From: Henricia sp. BOLD:AAB3569
Taxonomy: Eukaryota > Echinodermata > Asteroidea > Spinulosida > Echinasteridae
Assembly (NCBI GenBank): GCA_037783545.1
Contig: JBBELK010000459.1
Location: forward strand, 496,001 to 560,000
Direction: 5' to 3'
DNA: 64,000 bases
Made by a program: the position numbers and the translations under genes. The notes under the pieces are model-generated. The model made no database searches. It was not told where the DNA came from and saw only the letters and a program-made list of their open reading frames with translations. Below are positions 20,191 through 31,082 of the stretch, one piece after another (the first letter of the stretch is position 1; each line of letters begins with the position of its first letter).

Positions 20191-20972
20191 GTTATAAAGA
20201 CAATAGTACATGTAGTACATCACGTACAGTTACATACATGTACTGGTATAGTACATACAGTATGTATTATGTCTACATTTGGTGCACTGTTATGTTAATG
20301 TTATGGGCTGTACACTTTAGCCAAGTTCATTGCAAGTCCAGTAAACAAGTAACAGAGAATAAATATGCACAGCAAATCTTTGTTACAGTTTTTACAATTT
20401 CCGACTTAAATTAAAGGCCTATCATTTGCAGATAAAACCTTTTTTTTTTTACAAATTCCTAAAATGACGTTAATATAGAAAAGAATGCTGGCTAACTAGC
20501 CTGCAGAAATGTGGTGCATTGCATATGATGTAATGGGCCTTTAAAACCCATGGACTTGTAAGGATTTTTGAAGAACTGTCATTTGTAGCCCTGTCGGATA
20601 ATTTCCAAATTTTGGAGCCACGGGGCCCATTCATCACCGCACGTATCTTTCACCACTTCCCCAGTTACACAACTGTTTGAGCTACATGTAACAGTTAACA
20701 CATGTAACTTTATTGTACCATATTTTTGTCTCGCGTGTAAAATCAGCAGCATATAAACCGGGTGCACATAATTGAGGCTGGTATAAAATAATAATCTATA
20801 AAAAAAACTGTGAAAATATCGTACTGTACACATTAAATCTTTAAAAACAATTGGTAATTGGTCGTAAAGGGATTTGTACACGCACTGTGGTTAAAATGTA
20901 ACTGTAACACTAAAAGGTTTTGGATTTGTAATTTAGTAATGCAATGAACCTCTACTTTAAATATAGTAGGGG
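20191..20972. other. Intergenic, no feature recognised
   Basis: AT-rich sequence with some ACATGTAC words near 20210-20250. No reading frame or repeat boundary can be supported. Confidence 0.45.
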
Positions 20973-21475
20973 CCTATACATGATTGGTAAACTGTTAACA
21001 AATAGTTTTACCCCCATGTGTGATTAAAGGTATGCATGATTAAAACCAACCTTAGCAAAAACCAGCTCCGTACTTCGTCTAACTTTTGAGAAAACAGTCA
21101 AAAAAGGGTTTATAGTCATTTCGCCCCCAAAACCACTTCGCCCTGAACCACTTCGCCCAGAACTACGGCCTGTGCACGAAGTTGTTTTGGGGTGAAGTGG
21201 ATTTTGGACCAAGTAGTGTTTGGACGAAGTGGTTTGGGGGCGAAATGGCACTTGGGCGAAGTGGTGCAGGACGAAGTGGTTTTGGGGCGAATTGAATTTA
21301 TGTCTCGCGAGACTAAAAATAATTGTTTTGCTCATTTCTCAAAGACTATAATAGCACTTCAGACAAAACCATTTCAGGGGAAGTTTTCTGCCATCATCAT
21401 GTTTATATCGTTTAAGTTACATATGTGTAAATCTATGAACATTTCTGATTCTTCGAGATACCAATCAATACCATA
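20973..21475. mobile_element. Family X element (TTCGCCC/GGGCGAA words), copy 1
   Basis: The ends resemble TACATGATTGGTAAACTG and GAGATACCAATCA. The centre, 21115-21295, is a series of degenerate words of about 18 bp, TTCGCCCCCAAAACCAC in one orientation and then GTGGTTTTGGGGCGAA in the other. Copy 2 (53739-54246, in inverse orientation) is bounded by TTAA. No coding capacity. Confidence 0.75.
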
Positions 21476-21823
21476 TAAACTTCCGCCCAAGTTTATATGA
21501 TCATTTTTCAGTGCGTCGTTTTAAATTCCCTCCGCGCCACTTTTTCTCAAAGCATGCAACATGCATCAATGCAGTCTTGTACCCACCTCCCAACCGCGGA
21601 CGTCCCATTGTTACTCTTTTGTTTGGCAATCGCGGACTCTATTGTTCCTATTGTTAAACGTCCCCCATTTGAATACAGAAACTCGCACGCCCGTACATGT
21701 AAAGAACTTTTTCAAATGTATCCGTACACAAAAATGAACACCTTTAATCCGAAAATAGATCAACCCATTTTCTCAAACCTTATATTGGTTGTGTGGCAAT
21801 TGCGCAAAAAAATTATTTTGTTC

Positions 21824-22064
21824 AGAGGCCAATACTGTTAATTGAATGGCGCTGTTAATTGAATGGCGCTGCTTAGCACAAAAAATTGCTTAGCACAGGA
21901 TTTAAAATGGATTGCCAGCCAAAATCGTAAGTGACGTGTATTGAAAGGTGTTCTCCTACTCTTGCGAAGAACACAAGTTGGCTTATAATTTTGGCTCGTA
22001 ATCCATTTTATAAAGCAAATAATTCCTGTGCTAAGCATATTTTTGCGCCATGAAATTGGCCCCT
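21824..22064. mobile_element. Foldback element, GGCCAATTTCAT type, copy 1
   Basis: The right end ATGAAATTGGCCCCTGG matches the right end of 24681-24925. Internally GCTTAGCACAAAAA, TTAAAATGGATTGC and AAAATCGTAAG oppose AATTTTGGCTCGTAATCC and GTGCTAAGCA. The left terminus is altered (CAGAGGCCAATACTG and a duplicated GAATGGCGCTG). Confidence 0.65.
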
Positions 22065-22406
22065 GGTATTCAATATAGGTTAGAGCACTTTTTTTCTCTA
22101 TAAATACATCTTATGTTTGCATCTTCTATTTAATTAAAAATGTACATACAAGAGAAAAAGATGTGTATTAAGTAGTAATCTTATTCACTTGTATCTGGCT
22201 GTGATTCCAGCGCAAGATTTTTTTGTTTTCAACTTGTCACATTTAGCGTTTATACCTATAGCATTAGGCTTGTGCTTACTATGTCCTTTAGTCGTCAAAT
22301 AATGCCGCGTCATTGTTGAAGCGATGTGGTGCGCGTTGTGTGTCTCTAGCACGCGTTATTCGCTGTACTAAGGTTCCCATTATTAAAATAAACCGTGTTA
22401 CACCCA

Positions 22407-22546
22407 TTAAAGGCACAGGCTCGTCAGCAATGCGCGCCCGCCAAATGTGTGCCACGCAATACGCAGCTCCATAGCAAAGGCATGGAGCTGCGTGTTTCGA
22501 GCACGAATTTGGCGGGCGCGCAATGCTGACGAGCCTGTGCCTTTAA
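22407..22546. mobile_element. 140-bp palindromic MITE-A, copy 1
   Basis: TTAA, then AGGCACAGGCTCGTCAGCAA, runs to a small loop around CCATAGCAAAGGCATGG and back through the exact inverse to CCTGTGCCT, TTAA. Nearly the whole length pairs as one hairpin. Seven copies are in the window. Confidence 0.92.
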
Positions 22547-22601
22547 TGGTTACATCCGCCGCCAGAGGCACACACAACGTGCACGCACATAGACTCAACT
22601 A

Positions 22602-23056
22602 TGGCTATGTTCAGACACGGGACTACGGAGACAGAAAAAGGTCTAACGTTCCGCGGTCACTGCAGGGGACTTTTCCTGGCCTCAAAACTGAGCGTTCAGA
22701 CATGACCGAGTTAGACCGAAAACGGTCTATCTCAGGTCACGCAGCTGCATCATGCTGACTTCCACTATGAAAGCCCAAAATACAATGTACATGCCGCACG
22801 CTCGCGCTCTTGAATGAGGTGGGTCACGGCGGTGACTTAGACGGGATGTTCAACTGTCCAAACACGGTACTAGAGGGCCTAACTTGAGTTAAACTGAAAA
22901 CGGTCTACGTAGACCGCCTCTCCTCGGCGGTCTACGTACACCTCCTCGGCGGTCTACGTAGACCGTTTTTGTAGACCGTTCAGACACAACTGAGATTGAC
23001 CGTTTTCGGTTGAACCGAAGTTAGTCCGCTTTTAGTACTGTGTCTGAACAAGGCCA
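22602..23056. mobile_element. Foldback element with GGCTATGTTCAGACAC termini
   Basis: GGCTATGTTCAGACACGG opposes GTGTCTGAACAAGGCC. Inside, ACCGAAAACGGTC, GGTCTACGTAGACCG and CCTCGGCGGTCTACGTA words repeat in both orientations. It is likely a non-autonomous hAT-like or foldback transposon. There is no coding frame. Confidence 0.7.
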
Positions 23057-23081
23057 TTAATGTGTATGACGTATAATGCTC

Positions 23082-23215
23082 AATAGACCGTATTGAATAG
23101 CTACCATCTTCCTTTGTTTCGTGAGAACATGCATGGTTGCACATTTTGTGCTTACCTACATTTTAAACAACAAAAGTTGTTCCACAAGATGGCAGCTATT
23201 CGATACGGTCTATTC
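23082..23215. mobile_element. MITE-B copy 2
   Basis: CAATAGACCGTATTGAATAG opposes CTATTCGATACGGTCTATT. The centre keeps ACATGCATGGTTGCACATTT and TGTGCTT, as in copies 1 and 3. Confidence 0.82.
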
Positions 23216-23479
23216 AGTGAACTCCCTAAATGAAGCACTTTAGTAGTGTAGGCCTATTGCTGTAATAGTTTTATCATATGAATGTATACACAGCAACATG
23301 ATTGAGTCGGGAAGGAATTCTTTATTTTGTTGTCGTTTATAATAGCTGGTTGCTTTATTCCATGAAGTGTGTGTGAATTTGAGGATTTGGAGTGTTTTAC
23401 TCGAGTGAAAATTGAAAATCAGAATTTTTATAGAACGTGTAGTTGATGTTAGAGGATAGGCCTAGTAACAAATATTATT

Positions 23480-23860
23480 GTAATTTTGTTAAATGAAAGA
23501 AAACCAACCTGTATTTAAAGACGTTCAGAAAAATGGATTTCGTCTTAAGTTAACATTAGTATTAAAAAAATACCTCCCCAAAATACTATCCATGGGAAAA
23601 AACCATGGAATTTGTAATCTCCAATTTAGATGTGGAAGCAAAAAATTCGGTGTAATCACTGCACTGCCTTATATAGAACCGGATAAATTAGTTTACGATA
23701 TCCTTGAAAATACAATGTATACGGATCAAGAGCGGATATTTCAGAATGGTAATGAGAAAAAATATGACAAATGATATGCTATCAAAATCTGATTGCCCAT
23801 AGGAAAAAATATTAGCCCAAAAATGTGATCTGGACACGCTTTTTTAAACCTCCCATCTTG
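23480..23860. repeat. Family F repeat, single-arm copy
   Basis: AAAATGGATTTCGT, AATACTATCCATGGGAA, AATTTGTAATCTCCAATTTA and TCAGAATGGTAATGAGAAAA recur at 48270-48650 (part of a long palindrome) and 56465-56740. An open frame of 93 codons here is broken in the other copies, so this is non-coding repeat. Confidence 0.7.
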
Positions 23861-24417
23861 TGTATTTCGGAGGTGTCTCTTGTTTAAATTCATCTTAGAT
23901 GACATTTTCATTTAATATCACAAACCAACTGCACATGTTTATTGATATTTATTATTCGTATTATTCGTATTATTCAAATTGTTCTACTTTTCCGACCCAC
24001 GTGACATGTGCCCGTTGGTATGAATTGAAATAAAATTCATAAATATTGAAGAACAGTTACTTGTAAGTCGTTTACAAGTAAACGTTCAGAAAATGTAATA
24101 AACAGCAGTGACAAGTATACCTAGTATGCAACAAAGGAAACGCAATCTTTTTCTCAATTTTTTGATTAAAAAAAATAAACACCTCAAAAAAGTTCGGAAA
24201 CTTACGTTTAACTGAACTGATGTCTGTGGCGAAGTTTTTACAAATTAGTCCAAAATTTTTAAGAGTATTCAGTGAACATAACCATACCGTCAAAACGTTG
24301 ATGATGTCACCAGGTGTCAAATTACACTTGGTTCAAAAATGCATTCTTTAAACAGCGAATGATAAGGCCAATGAAGCTCACATTTTATGTTTTGTTTGTT
24401 GTGATTGATCTAATGTA

Positions 24418-24553
24418 TACAGTAAACTCTCGTTATAGCACCCCCTGATATAAAGCTCTTTCTAAGTCTCTGCCATTGTTTATAGCGCTCTCTGGATATA
24501 AAGCTCAAATTATTTCGGTCCCTTGAAGAGCACTATAATGAGAGTTTACCGTA
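24418..24553. mobile_element. pogo/Tigger-type MITE, copy 1
   Basis: TACAGTAAACTCTCGTTATA opposes TATAATGAGAGTTTACCGTA. Internal ATATAAAGCTC words repeat. The CAGTAAACTCTCGTTATA terminus and TA flanks are typical of pogo-like elements. Confidence 0.8.
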
Positions 24554-24680
24554 GTATCAGTAAAATGTTGTGACGTCACGGTGACGTCACCACAAGAGCG
24601 AGTTCTTAAAGCATACATCAACCAAGGTCATTTACTGCCTCCATTGGTCGTATGACCTTGAAACCTAACAGGTGCCTCGA

Positions 24681-24925
24681 CCTGGGGCCAATTTCATAGA
24701 GGTGTTTAAGCACAAAAATTTGCTTAAGCACAAAAAACTCTTGCTTAGTAGGGAACTTTACCAGTTAAATCCTCATGTGATATAAACAGTGTATGACCAG
24801 TATTAGAGGACTGTTTCATTACCATGACAATTTCATGAAATTTTTGCTGGTAACCTCATTTTATCAAGTTTTTCGTGCTTAAGCAATTTTTTATGCTTAA
24901 GCAGCTCTATGAAATTGGCCCCTGG
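24681..24925. mobile_element. Foldback element, GGCCAATTTCAT type, copy 2
   Basis: CCTGGGGCCAATTTCATAGA opposes TCTATGAAATTGGCCCCTGG. GTTTAAGCACAAAAA-type words oppose CGTGCTTAAGCAATTTTT inside. Non-coding. Confidence 0.82.
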
Positions 24926-25116
24926 TCATTAGCATATAACATACTAAGTTACATTAGTATGACATTATTTGTTGATTTATTATGAATTTTTGAATCTTGT
25001 CATATCTGTGCTACATGTACGGTATGCATTTACATTGTACACAGTGTACATACAGCATGCAGTTTTAAATGCATACAAACATACAAAACAAGAATTGCAG
25101 AAAGCACAGACATAGT

Positions 25117-25345
25117 ACCTCTAGTTTTCCTTGAATTTTGTATCATTAGAAAGCCCTGTTATTCTTCTTTACAATATGATGTGCCGCACGGCTGAATACG
25201 GGGGTGAGTGTAAAGTGAAATGTCACAAAAGTCACTGCTATTGTCATACAGTGCATTCCCCTTTGCTAGGGGGATAGAAATGTGTCAATACACTTTTTGA
25301 TTGTCAGAAAGTTTCAGTCAAACTTGAATTTCCGAATTTGTTTTT
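25117..25345. repeat. Repeat family V, single-arm copy
   Basis: TTTTCCTTGAATTT, GAAAGCCCTG, AATATGATGTGCC, GTGTAAAGTGAAATGT and CAGTCAAACTTGAATTTCCG match the two arms of the palindromic copy at 57591-58060. Confidence 0.6.
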
Positions 25346-25369
25346 AGCAGTTTAGTTGTTAATCTCAGA

Positions 25370-25475
25370 GTGGGAATTTTCTGCACACAGAAGCTTTATG
25401 CAGTCATGCATTTGATTTTGATGCCAACTTAATTACAAAAGGAATTTTCAAATTTTGATTAAACTGTAAATTAAT
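25370..25475. repeat. Family H repeat, copy 2
   Basis: AGTGGGAATTTTCTGCACAC, AGCTTTATGCAGTCATGCAT and AATTTTGATTAAACTG match copy 1 at 15955-16150. Confidence 0.7.
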
Positions 25476-25498
25476 TTAATTAATTAGTGTGTGGATGG

Positions 25499-25676
25499 CA
25501 GGGTTGTAGTCGAGTCTATCACAAGTCCGTGACAATTCAAGTAACAAGAAGCAAAGGATGAACACGCACAAAATAATGCCTTTGTTAGACATTTGAATAG
25601 CTTGTGACTTGAATTAGGACCCAGGGACTTGTGGTGGGATTGTGAGGACTTGTGATGGACTCTGACTACAACCCTG
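25499..25676. mobile_element. Palindromic element, ACTTGTGA/TCACAAGT type, copy 2
   Basis: AGGGTTGTAGTCGAGTC and ATCACAAGTCC oppose GGACTTGTGATGGACTC and GACTACAACCCT. The centre keeps AAGAAGCAAAGGATGAACA. Related to 2886-3060. Confidence 0.7.
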
Positions 25677-26099
25677 GTGGATGGTATGTAATTTAATTTG
25701 TTCATAGTTATTTTTCAGTAAGTTATAATTTTTTTTAAATGTAATTCAAATGCGTATCATCAACTTCATTTTGTAAATCAAGGGTTTGGCGATCAGTCAC
25801 GACTGTTAATGTTATTACTGTGAATTATTTTTGAAATTAAAAAAAGAAATTAAAAAAAAGTAGATGTGTGTTGTTTAGCGTAATAATAGTTATGTACACA
25901 CATGTAATATGTCCACTGATTCATTTTGTTTTGAAATAAAAATTAGAAAAAGGAAAAACAAAAAAAACGACTCTGATCTATTTGTTTCTCTTAATACAAG
26001 TGTCAATCTTTTAGCTATTTCATAAAATTATTTTTATCAATTATGAAATAATTAGTTGCAAATCGTGTTTTTCTTTTACTTTGTAAACTTATTATTCAG

Positions 26100-26155
26100 C
26101 TTCCAACCGCAAGACTTCTGACATTTTCTACGACATGTATCAGGATCCGGGAAAG
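26100..26155 (+). CDS. Orphan exon-like segment, gene unknown
   Basis: A TTATTATTCAG acceptor is followed by 56 bases that read, after two entry bases, S-N-R-K-T-S-D-I-F-Y-D-M-Y-Q-D-P-G-K and then a good donor (AAAG, GTAAAC). The composition looks coding, and the reading stays open past the donor. I could not connect it to a neighbour: it fits neither UBL3 upstream nor the PAR-bZIP downstream. It may be an exon of an undetected gene, a remnant of a dead one, or chance. The element at 26173-26564 has landed 17 bp beyond it. Confidence 0.3.
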
Positions 26156-26172
26156 GTAAACGAACGCACCCG

Positions 26173-26564
26173 GCAGTATGTGAAAGTCGGACCCTCCGGA
26201 TCTTCCGGATCTTTGTTAAAAATTGATATTTAACGAACAGAAAGTACCTAGTTTGACTTCTAAATACGCTTACATACCTTTTATTACCATATATTGCACT
26301 AATTTGTAATCATACACCACATCGACTATCCACAAAGTGAAATTTTCGAAGAAATAGGCGTAGGAAGTGCAGGACACTAAGAAAAAAGAAATTGGTTTTT
26401 TTTCCACGCCGGATCTTTAAAAATAAGGCCTGTACATGGCGGTAAAAGGTATGGAAGCGTATTAAGAAGTCAAACTAAGCACTTCCTGTTCATTAAATAG
26501 CCATTTTTGAAAAAGATCCGGAAGATCTGGAAGGATCCGGAGGGTCCGTTTTTCACCCACACCC
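26173..26564. mobile_element. TIR element with a 10-bp target duplication (MULE-like)
   Basis: GTCGGACCCTCCGGATC and AGTTTGACTTCTAAATACGC oppose the inverse at the right (GCGTATTAAGAAGTCAAACT, GGATCCGGAGGGTCCG). Both sides are flanked by the identical 10-mer AACGCACCCG (26163-26172 and 26565-26574). Duplications of 9-10 bp point to Mutator-like elements. No transposase. Confidence 0.75.
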
Positions 26565-26574
26565 AACGCACCCG

Positions 26575-27303
26575 CTGGATCTGCTTGCGCTTTGAAAAGA
26601 GCGCCCTCTGGCGGCGGCGGGTTGTGTTTATTGTTAGAGTTGATGCTAGTCCCTTTTTTTCCTACACTAGCGCGTTGTGTATATAGCATGAGTGACCAAT
26701 GCAATTCTGCTTTTAAATTTGAAACTTTCATTTCATGTTTGTTTTGAAGTTCCAAAGCACCTAAATAAATAAACGGGAAATTTTTCACGGTGCGAATATG
26801 TATCTTTTGCTGTTTAAGAAGGGAATTTCCGCAAGACTGAGCAACTCTACCCAACAAATGGGACAGGTTCGAGTATAAGCCCCTTGAACAACGGATAACA
26901 CCCGTCGTTCGAGGAACTCAAGTCATCGTTGTCAACATCGCTGCTGTACTCGACATGCACTTGTTGTACGTGTTTGTCACGATCAGCCTCAGAGCCTGTC
27001 ACGTTGTGGAAAACGTGCTGCACGATCTTTTAAAAAATGCAGCAGTAGAGTTGTGCAAGTCTTTCACTTGTTTTCGGGTATCTCTGATTGTGAAATGAAG
27101 ACGGCCCCGCCCCCAACTCCTGACCATGAATTTTAAACAGCTGAGCTGAGGAAGCGTGCAAATGCATTAAAATGACCAATGAATAGTTATCTACGCATCA
27201 AGGGAAAAGGAACGGGCTGGATTAAAGCCGGTGACTGCAAACGCAAAAATGTATTTTTTAAATTGTATTTTTTATTTATTGTAAGAGAAGGACAGTCTAA
27301 ACA
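26575..27303. other. Intergenic, no feature recognised
   Basis: The sequence continues that before the preceding element. GCGCCCTCTGGCGGCGGCGG is near 26600. I see no supported exon. Confidence 0.4.
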
Positions 27304-27448
27304 AAAAAGCACAGGCTCGTCAGCATAGCAATGCGGGCGCGCCAAATTCGTGCCATGAAATACGCAGTTCCATAACAAAGGCATGGAGCTGCGTATTTCG
27401 TGGCACGAATTTGGCGCGCGCACATTGCTAACGAGCCTGTGCCTTTAA
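27304..27448. mobile_element. Palindromic MITE-A, copy 2
   Basis: GCACAGGCTCGTCAGC at the left opposes GCTAACGAGCCTGTGCCT, TTAA at the right. The loop is CCATAACAAAGGCATGG. The left end has lost the exact TTAAAGG. Confidence 0.88.
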
Positions 27449-27512
27449 AGGTCATTACAGTATGTCATTTTTGGTTACGAATTCCACGAACAACAGTTAT
27501 ACATAACTCAGG

Positions 27513-27662
27513 GATTAAAAGTGGGTTTGAATGGTCTTAAACATACGTTTAAAACCGGATAGGGGCCTGTGGCCCAAGCCGAAGGCGCGGGCCATTATAA
27601 GCGTCCAGGCCCCTATCCGGTTTTAAACGGATTGTTTAAACCTGTCAAACCCACTTTTAATC
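27513..27662. mobile_element. Palindrome with GATTAAAAGTGGGTTTGA ends
   Basis: GATTAAAAGTGGGTTTGA, then TTTAAAACCGGATAGGGGCC, opposes GGCCCCTATCCGGTTTTAAA and TCAAACCCACTTTTAATC. The loop is short and GC-rich. Arms are about 55 bp. Confidence 0.8.
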
Positions 27663-27707
27663 TCATTCATAAATGCCTTTTTTGTGTAAATCGGTAAAAT
27701 TCACCAA

Positions 27708-28297
27708 AATGCATAGTTTCGACCTGTCAATCAACCGAACCCGCCGACCAATCACAACAGAGCTAGCAGACAGCGCCCACATAGGTCAAAGTGCATTCCC
27801 TCACAACAACATCACGCGATATTCTGCCCATACGTTGTACGCGGTGTTCCGGGTAAATTTTTGGTTTCAAGGCCGGGCGATTCGCTGGTCAAAGGTAAGA
27901 AAGCGAATTTTTATGAATATATGACATCTCTGTATCACTGGCCTTTTACTATCGGACATAGGATCCGGAAAAATCAAACAAGTTTGATTTGCTCCGGTCT
28001 ATAGCGTACGGTACGGTCAGACCGGCTCGAATGTTTTCAGCGCACACCTTTCCGGTATGTGGTCCGATGATCCGATTATCCGGTAAATCGCAAAGGTGTG
28101 CGGCAGGCTTAAGTGCGTGCTACAGTCGACCCTGAAACATATACATTGGAGTTGTCTCCAATAAATCTTTGCTTTCGGTTGAAAGTCCCATTGGTTTGTG
28201 CATGCAGTGTGTTTAGCCATTTTTACGATAGCGTGTGAGGCATAGCAACAATATCCAAGGGGGCGGGGTTAATTGGGCAATCTCGGAACTATGCATT
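27708..28297. mobile_element. TIR element, AATGCATAGTTCCGA type, copy 1, with insertion
   Basis: AATGCATAGTTTCGACCTGT opposes TCTCGGAACTATGCATT. Interior words (AACCCGCCGACCAATCACAA, GCCCACATAGGTCAAAGTGC, GGGGCGGGGTTAA) match copy 2 at 33892-34307. Copy 1 is about 170 bp longer. The extra piece near 27945-28110 contains CCGGAAAAATC and ATCCGATTATCCGGT words and is probably a nested insertion. Confidence 0.75.
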
Positions 28298-28923
28298 AGT
28301 TTGTCGTTGCATTCACTTTTTCGCTTCATCTTGTTGTTTGTACGTTTAAACTGCTGGCTGTGCGTCGAGATGTTTGTTCGATCGCGCGTTACGCGTATAA
28401 TGCTTGGTTCCCGATAAGGATCGGTAAAGGGCAGCCATAACGAGACTGGTTCCCGTTCACATATTCCACACAAGAGAATATAGGGACAGGTAAAGTGCGC
28501 TTCATCTTGATCTGTGATTGGTCGTCTTTGCGCGTGCGCATTGTGTGTTTTCTATTTAAAAATTGGTGAAGCCCTTTGCTTTAGCCAATGTTAGCGCTTT
28601 ATTTGCAATTGGATATGTTCGTCACGCACGTACGGCCGCGTTACCAATGTAAATGCAAAATAAACGCGCTTACTAAACAAAATTAAATAATAATGACCAC
28701 GTGACCGGGCAGAATTCTGCCCGGTAATGGCTGCCCTTTACCGATGCCCATATTTTCGCCCATATAAGCCGCCCGGTGTATTAGCCGCGACGCTCCGAAA
28801 TCTTTAAAATCAGATTCATAGTCGGCGTATAAGCCACACCATCGTATAAGCCGTACCATTTTGTTGGCCACGCGCGGGCGACCCTTCTCTTTTGGTTTTT
28901 GTGTTGTCTTTTAACCTTTCAAG

Positions 28924-29231
28924 CAAAAGCTCCACATCCGGAAAGCCTGGGAAGAATGGATGGCCGGAGGGCCTGTACACGTACGTACACATAGACCGGC
29001 AGGATGAGAAGAGCCACGCACGCAAAGTACTAGGTGTGCAACTGGGTGTCGGACGCCTGGAAAGTCATCAAGCCTGCAACCATCATCAACGGCTTCATCA
29101 AGGCCAAGATTGTCAGCGGGCAGGAGGAAGACGAGTCCGACATAGAAGACTCAGCGCAGCTGGACGACGACTTGGCTGCTCTCTTCCACAGTGACAGCGA
29201 AGAAAGCGACTTCGAAGGATTTGAGTTGTAG
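28924..29231 (+). pseudogene. Tigger/pogo transposase C-terminal remnant
   Basis: One frame reads K-L-H-I-R-K-A-W-E-E-W-M-A-G-G and stops. A second frame continues WVSDAWKVIKPATIINGFIK, then A-K-I-V, an acidic stretch rich in Asp, Glu and Ser, and ends F-E-G-F-E-L at a stop. The WV-x-x-AW and I-I-x-x-F-x-K-A-x-I pattern with an acidic tail is what follows the DDE domain in pogo/Tigger transposases. The change of frame and the missing DDE catalytic part show decay. Confidence 0.65.
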
Positions 29232-29756
29232 TTCGCTTCAACTGCACTTCGTCAAAACAAACAGCCCTTTTCAGGGCTACCACATTTTCAAAAAAGAGAT
29301 TGAATTCGTGCCGAAGCCAATGTCCCAATAAAGAAAAAAGGAAAACAAGCCCTAACACAATGTAAGCACAGTCGCCATGTACGTGAAGTCGCCAACGCTA
29401 TTCATTAGCCATTGTTCATGAAGTGGGTGGGATGTCACGGACCTGGTGACAATGCCGACAATTGCGTTATTTCCCTTCTCTTCCTGTTTGTTGTGTGGAC
29501 ATTATTTATTTTAAAGTAAGGAAAGGGGCGGAATAAGAGATATTGCCGTGTTCAAAGTTGGACCAATAGGTGGCGTCCTGACTGTGCCGCCCTTCGCCGG
29601 CTGCGATATTTTTTTCCGTACCACATATTCGCTATGGGGCTTCATTGAGGTGTCTGATTGGTGCATTGTAAATGAATATTCATATTTTCTATATAGCGCC
29701 TTCAAGAGTTATGAAATAAAAGGATATAAGAAAAAAAAATTAAGGGTTTGTCGAGT

Positions 29757-29835
29757 CGTTTGGTAGTCTAGTGGTTAAGACGTAGTACTATTAATCGAGA
29801 TATTGTAGGTTCGAATCTCCTTTGAATCGTATACA
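29757..29835 (+). other. tRNA-like segment (Pol III A and B boxes)
   Basis: TGGTAGTCTAGTGGTTAAGA resembles an A box with D-arm, and GGTTCGAATCTCC is a good B box about 30 bases later. No clean acceptor stem or anticodon arm forms. It lies between inverted repeats inside a transposon and is probably a SINE head or tRNA relic. Confidence 0.5.
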
Positions 29836-31082
29836 TTTTTTTCACTATTAATTGAGGAAAGAGTGTGGTATGGTGTGGGGTTATGTTGAGGTAGTTATCG
29901 ACAAAATACATCAGTATGCAACATATGCATAGGGGTTAAACCAATCAGAAGCAATGTTCGCTAAACAGCGGTACGGAAAAAAATATCGCGGCCCGGCTCT
30001 TCGCTCGTTCCCACCGCCCATACTGGGCGCTGGTATGGTACGGGCTGATGTGCCTTTACAGATTTCTGACGGAAATTATTTTTACTTCAGTTTACAAAAA
30101 ATACGTGACCTCGTGTCGTATAATATTTTGGCCAATGATGGCGCAAACAGATCAGCCCTTCCCAGCGCCCAGTATGGGAGGTGGGCCCTATAGTTTAGGC
30201 GATCACTCTTTTGTATTTCAAAGAATCGGTAATTTCGCCCAAAAGACTCTTCGCCCACAAATACATCGCCCATTGCGTACGTACGTGAGCAAAGGAAAAG
30301 GCAATTGTTACATTTAAAAATTGAGCGAAGGGGCTCAAGTTGAGCAAAGTGAATGTACAGCGTTGGAAATACATCGTTAATTAAAATTAATTGTAATGAT
30401 TTTCCATCTGAAAGACAAATTTCCACATACAATGACAAACACGTAAACTTTTAGAATTTTAAAACACCAACTGAAACTAACAAGAATGGAAGAAAACACT
30501 GGAGGAACAGACGCACCAAACAATTTGTAGGCCTACTTACAGCCGATTTGTGCGTGCGATGGTCAACTGGTTGCCTGCTAATTCTGCAGTGTCACATCGA
30601 TGTATGGGTCACCAACGAAGATCGGTACACTTTGCACCTGGGAAATTTGCACACCTTTTCGTGCGCGTGCGACGGTCTTCAACATCGTTTGTATAGACAA
30701 TTAAAAATTCCCATAAAACATTTATAAAATTATTTCAGGAACCACGATACATAATGTATATGAGCATATAATGATTTTTATCTTTAGAGCTCAGCGTATA
30801 AGCCGCCCGGTTTATAAGCCGCAGGGACCTTTTTTTGGGTGCAAAATCAAGCCGCGGTAAGTCGTTGTATGTGGAATATGTGGAGCGGGAACCAGTTTAT
30901 CCTTTACCGATCCTTACGCAATAAGCGATAGGATAGGGAACCAATCAGTACAACCATAAAACGCACAGCAAGTAAGTGGTTAGCTGGTTTGGTCTCGAAA
31001 AACGCAGTTTGGAATGACAAATTTCACCCAAATGTGTTGGATCTAGATACTTTTTCCGAGTCTTTATTTCTTCACGTAAGCC

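Larger units (their letters stand above)
28402..30944. mobile_element. Composite DNA transposon with Tigger-like remnant
   Basis: The left region GGATCGGTAAAGG, ACTGGTTCCCGTTCACATAT and TCCACAC opposes the right region (GTGGAATATGTGGAGCGGGA, ACCAGT, CCTTTACCGATCC). TATAAGCCGCCCGGT words occur near both ends (28763 and 30799) in the same orientation. GGTAAAGGGCAGCCAT at 28424 and its inverse at 28724 form a smaller internal pair. Inside are a transposase fragment and a tRNA-like segment. CGATATTTTTTTCCGTACC near 29609 opposes GGTACGGAAAAAAATATCG near 29970. The right end lies about 140 bp before the PAR-bZIP start codon. Confidence 0.6.

Noticed and set aside
23493..23774. 93-codon open frame as a gene
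   Set aside because: It lies in a dispersed repeat whose other copies (48.3 and 56.5 kb) break the frame.
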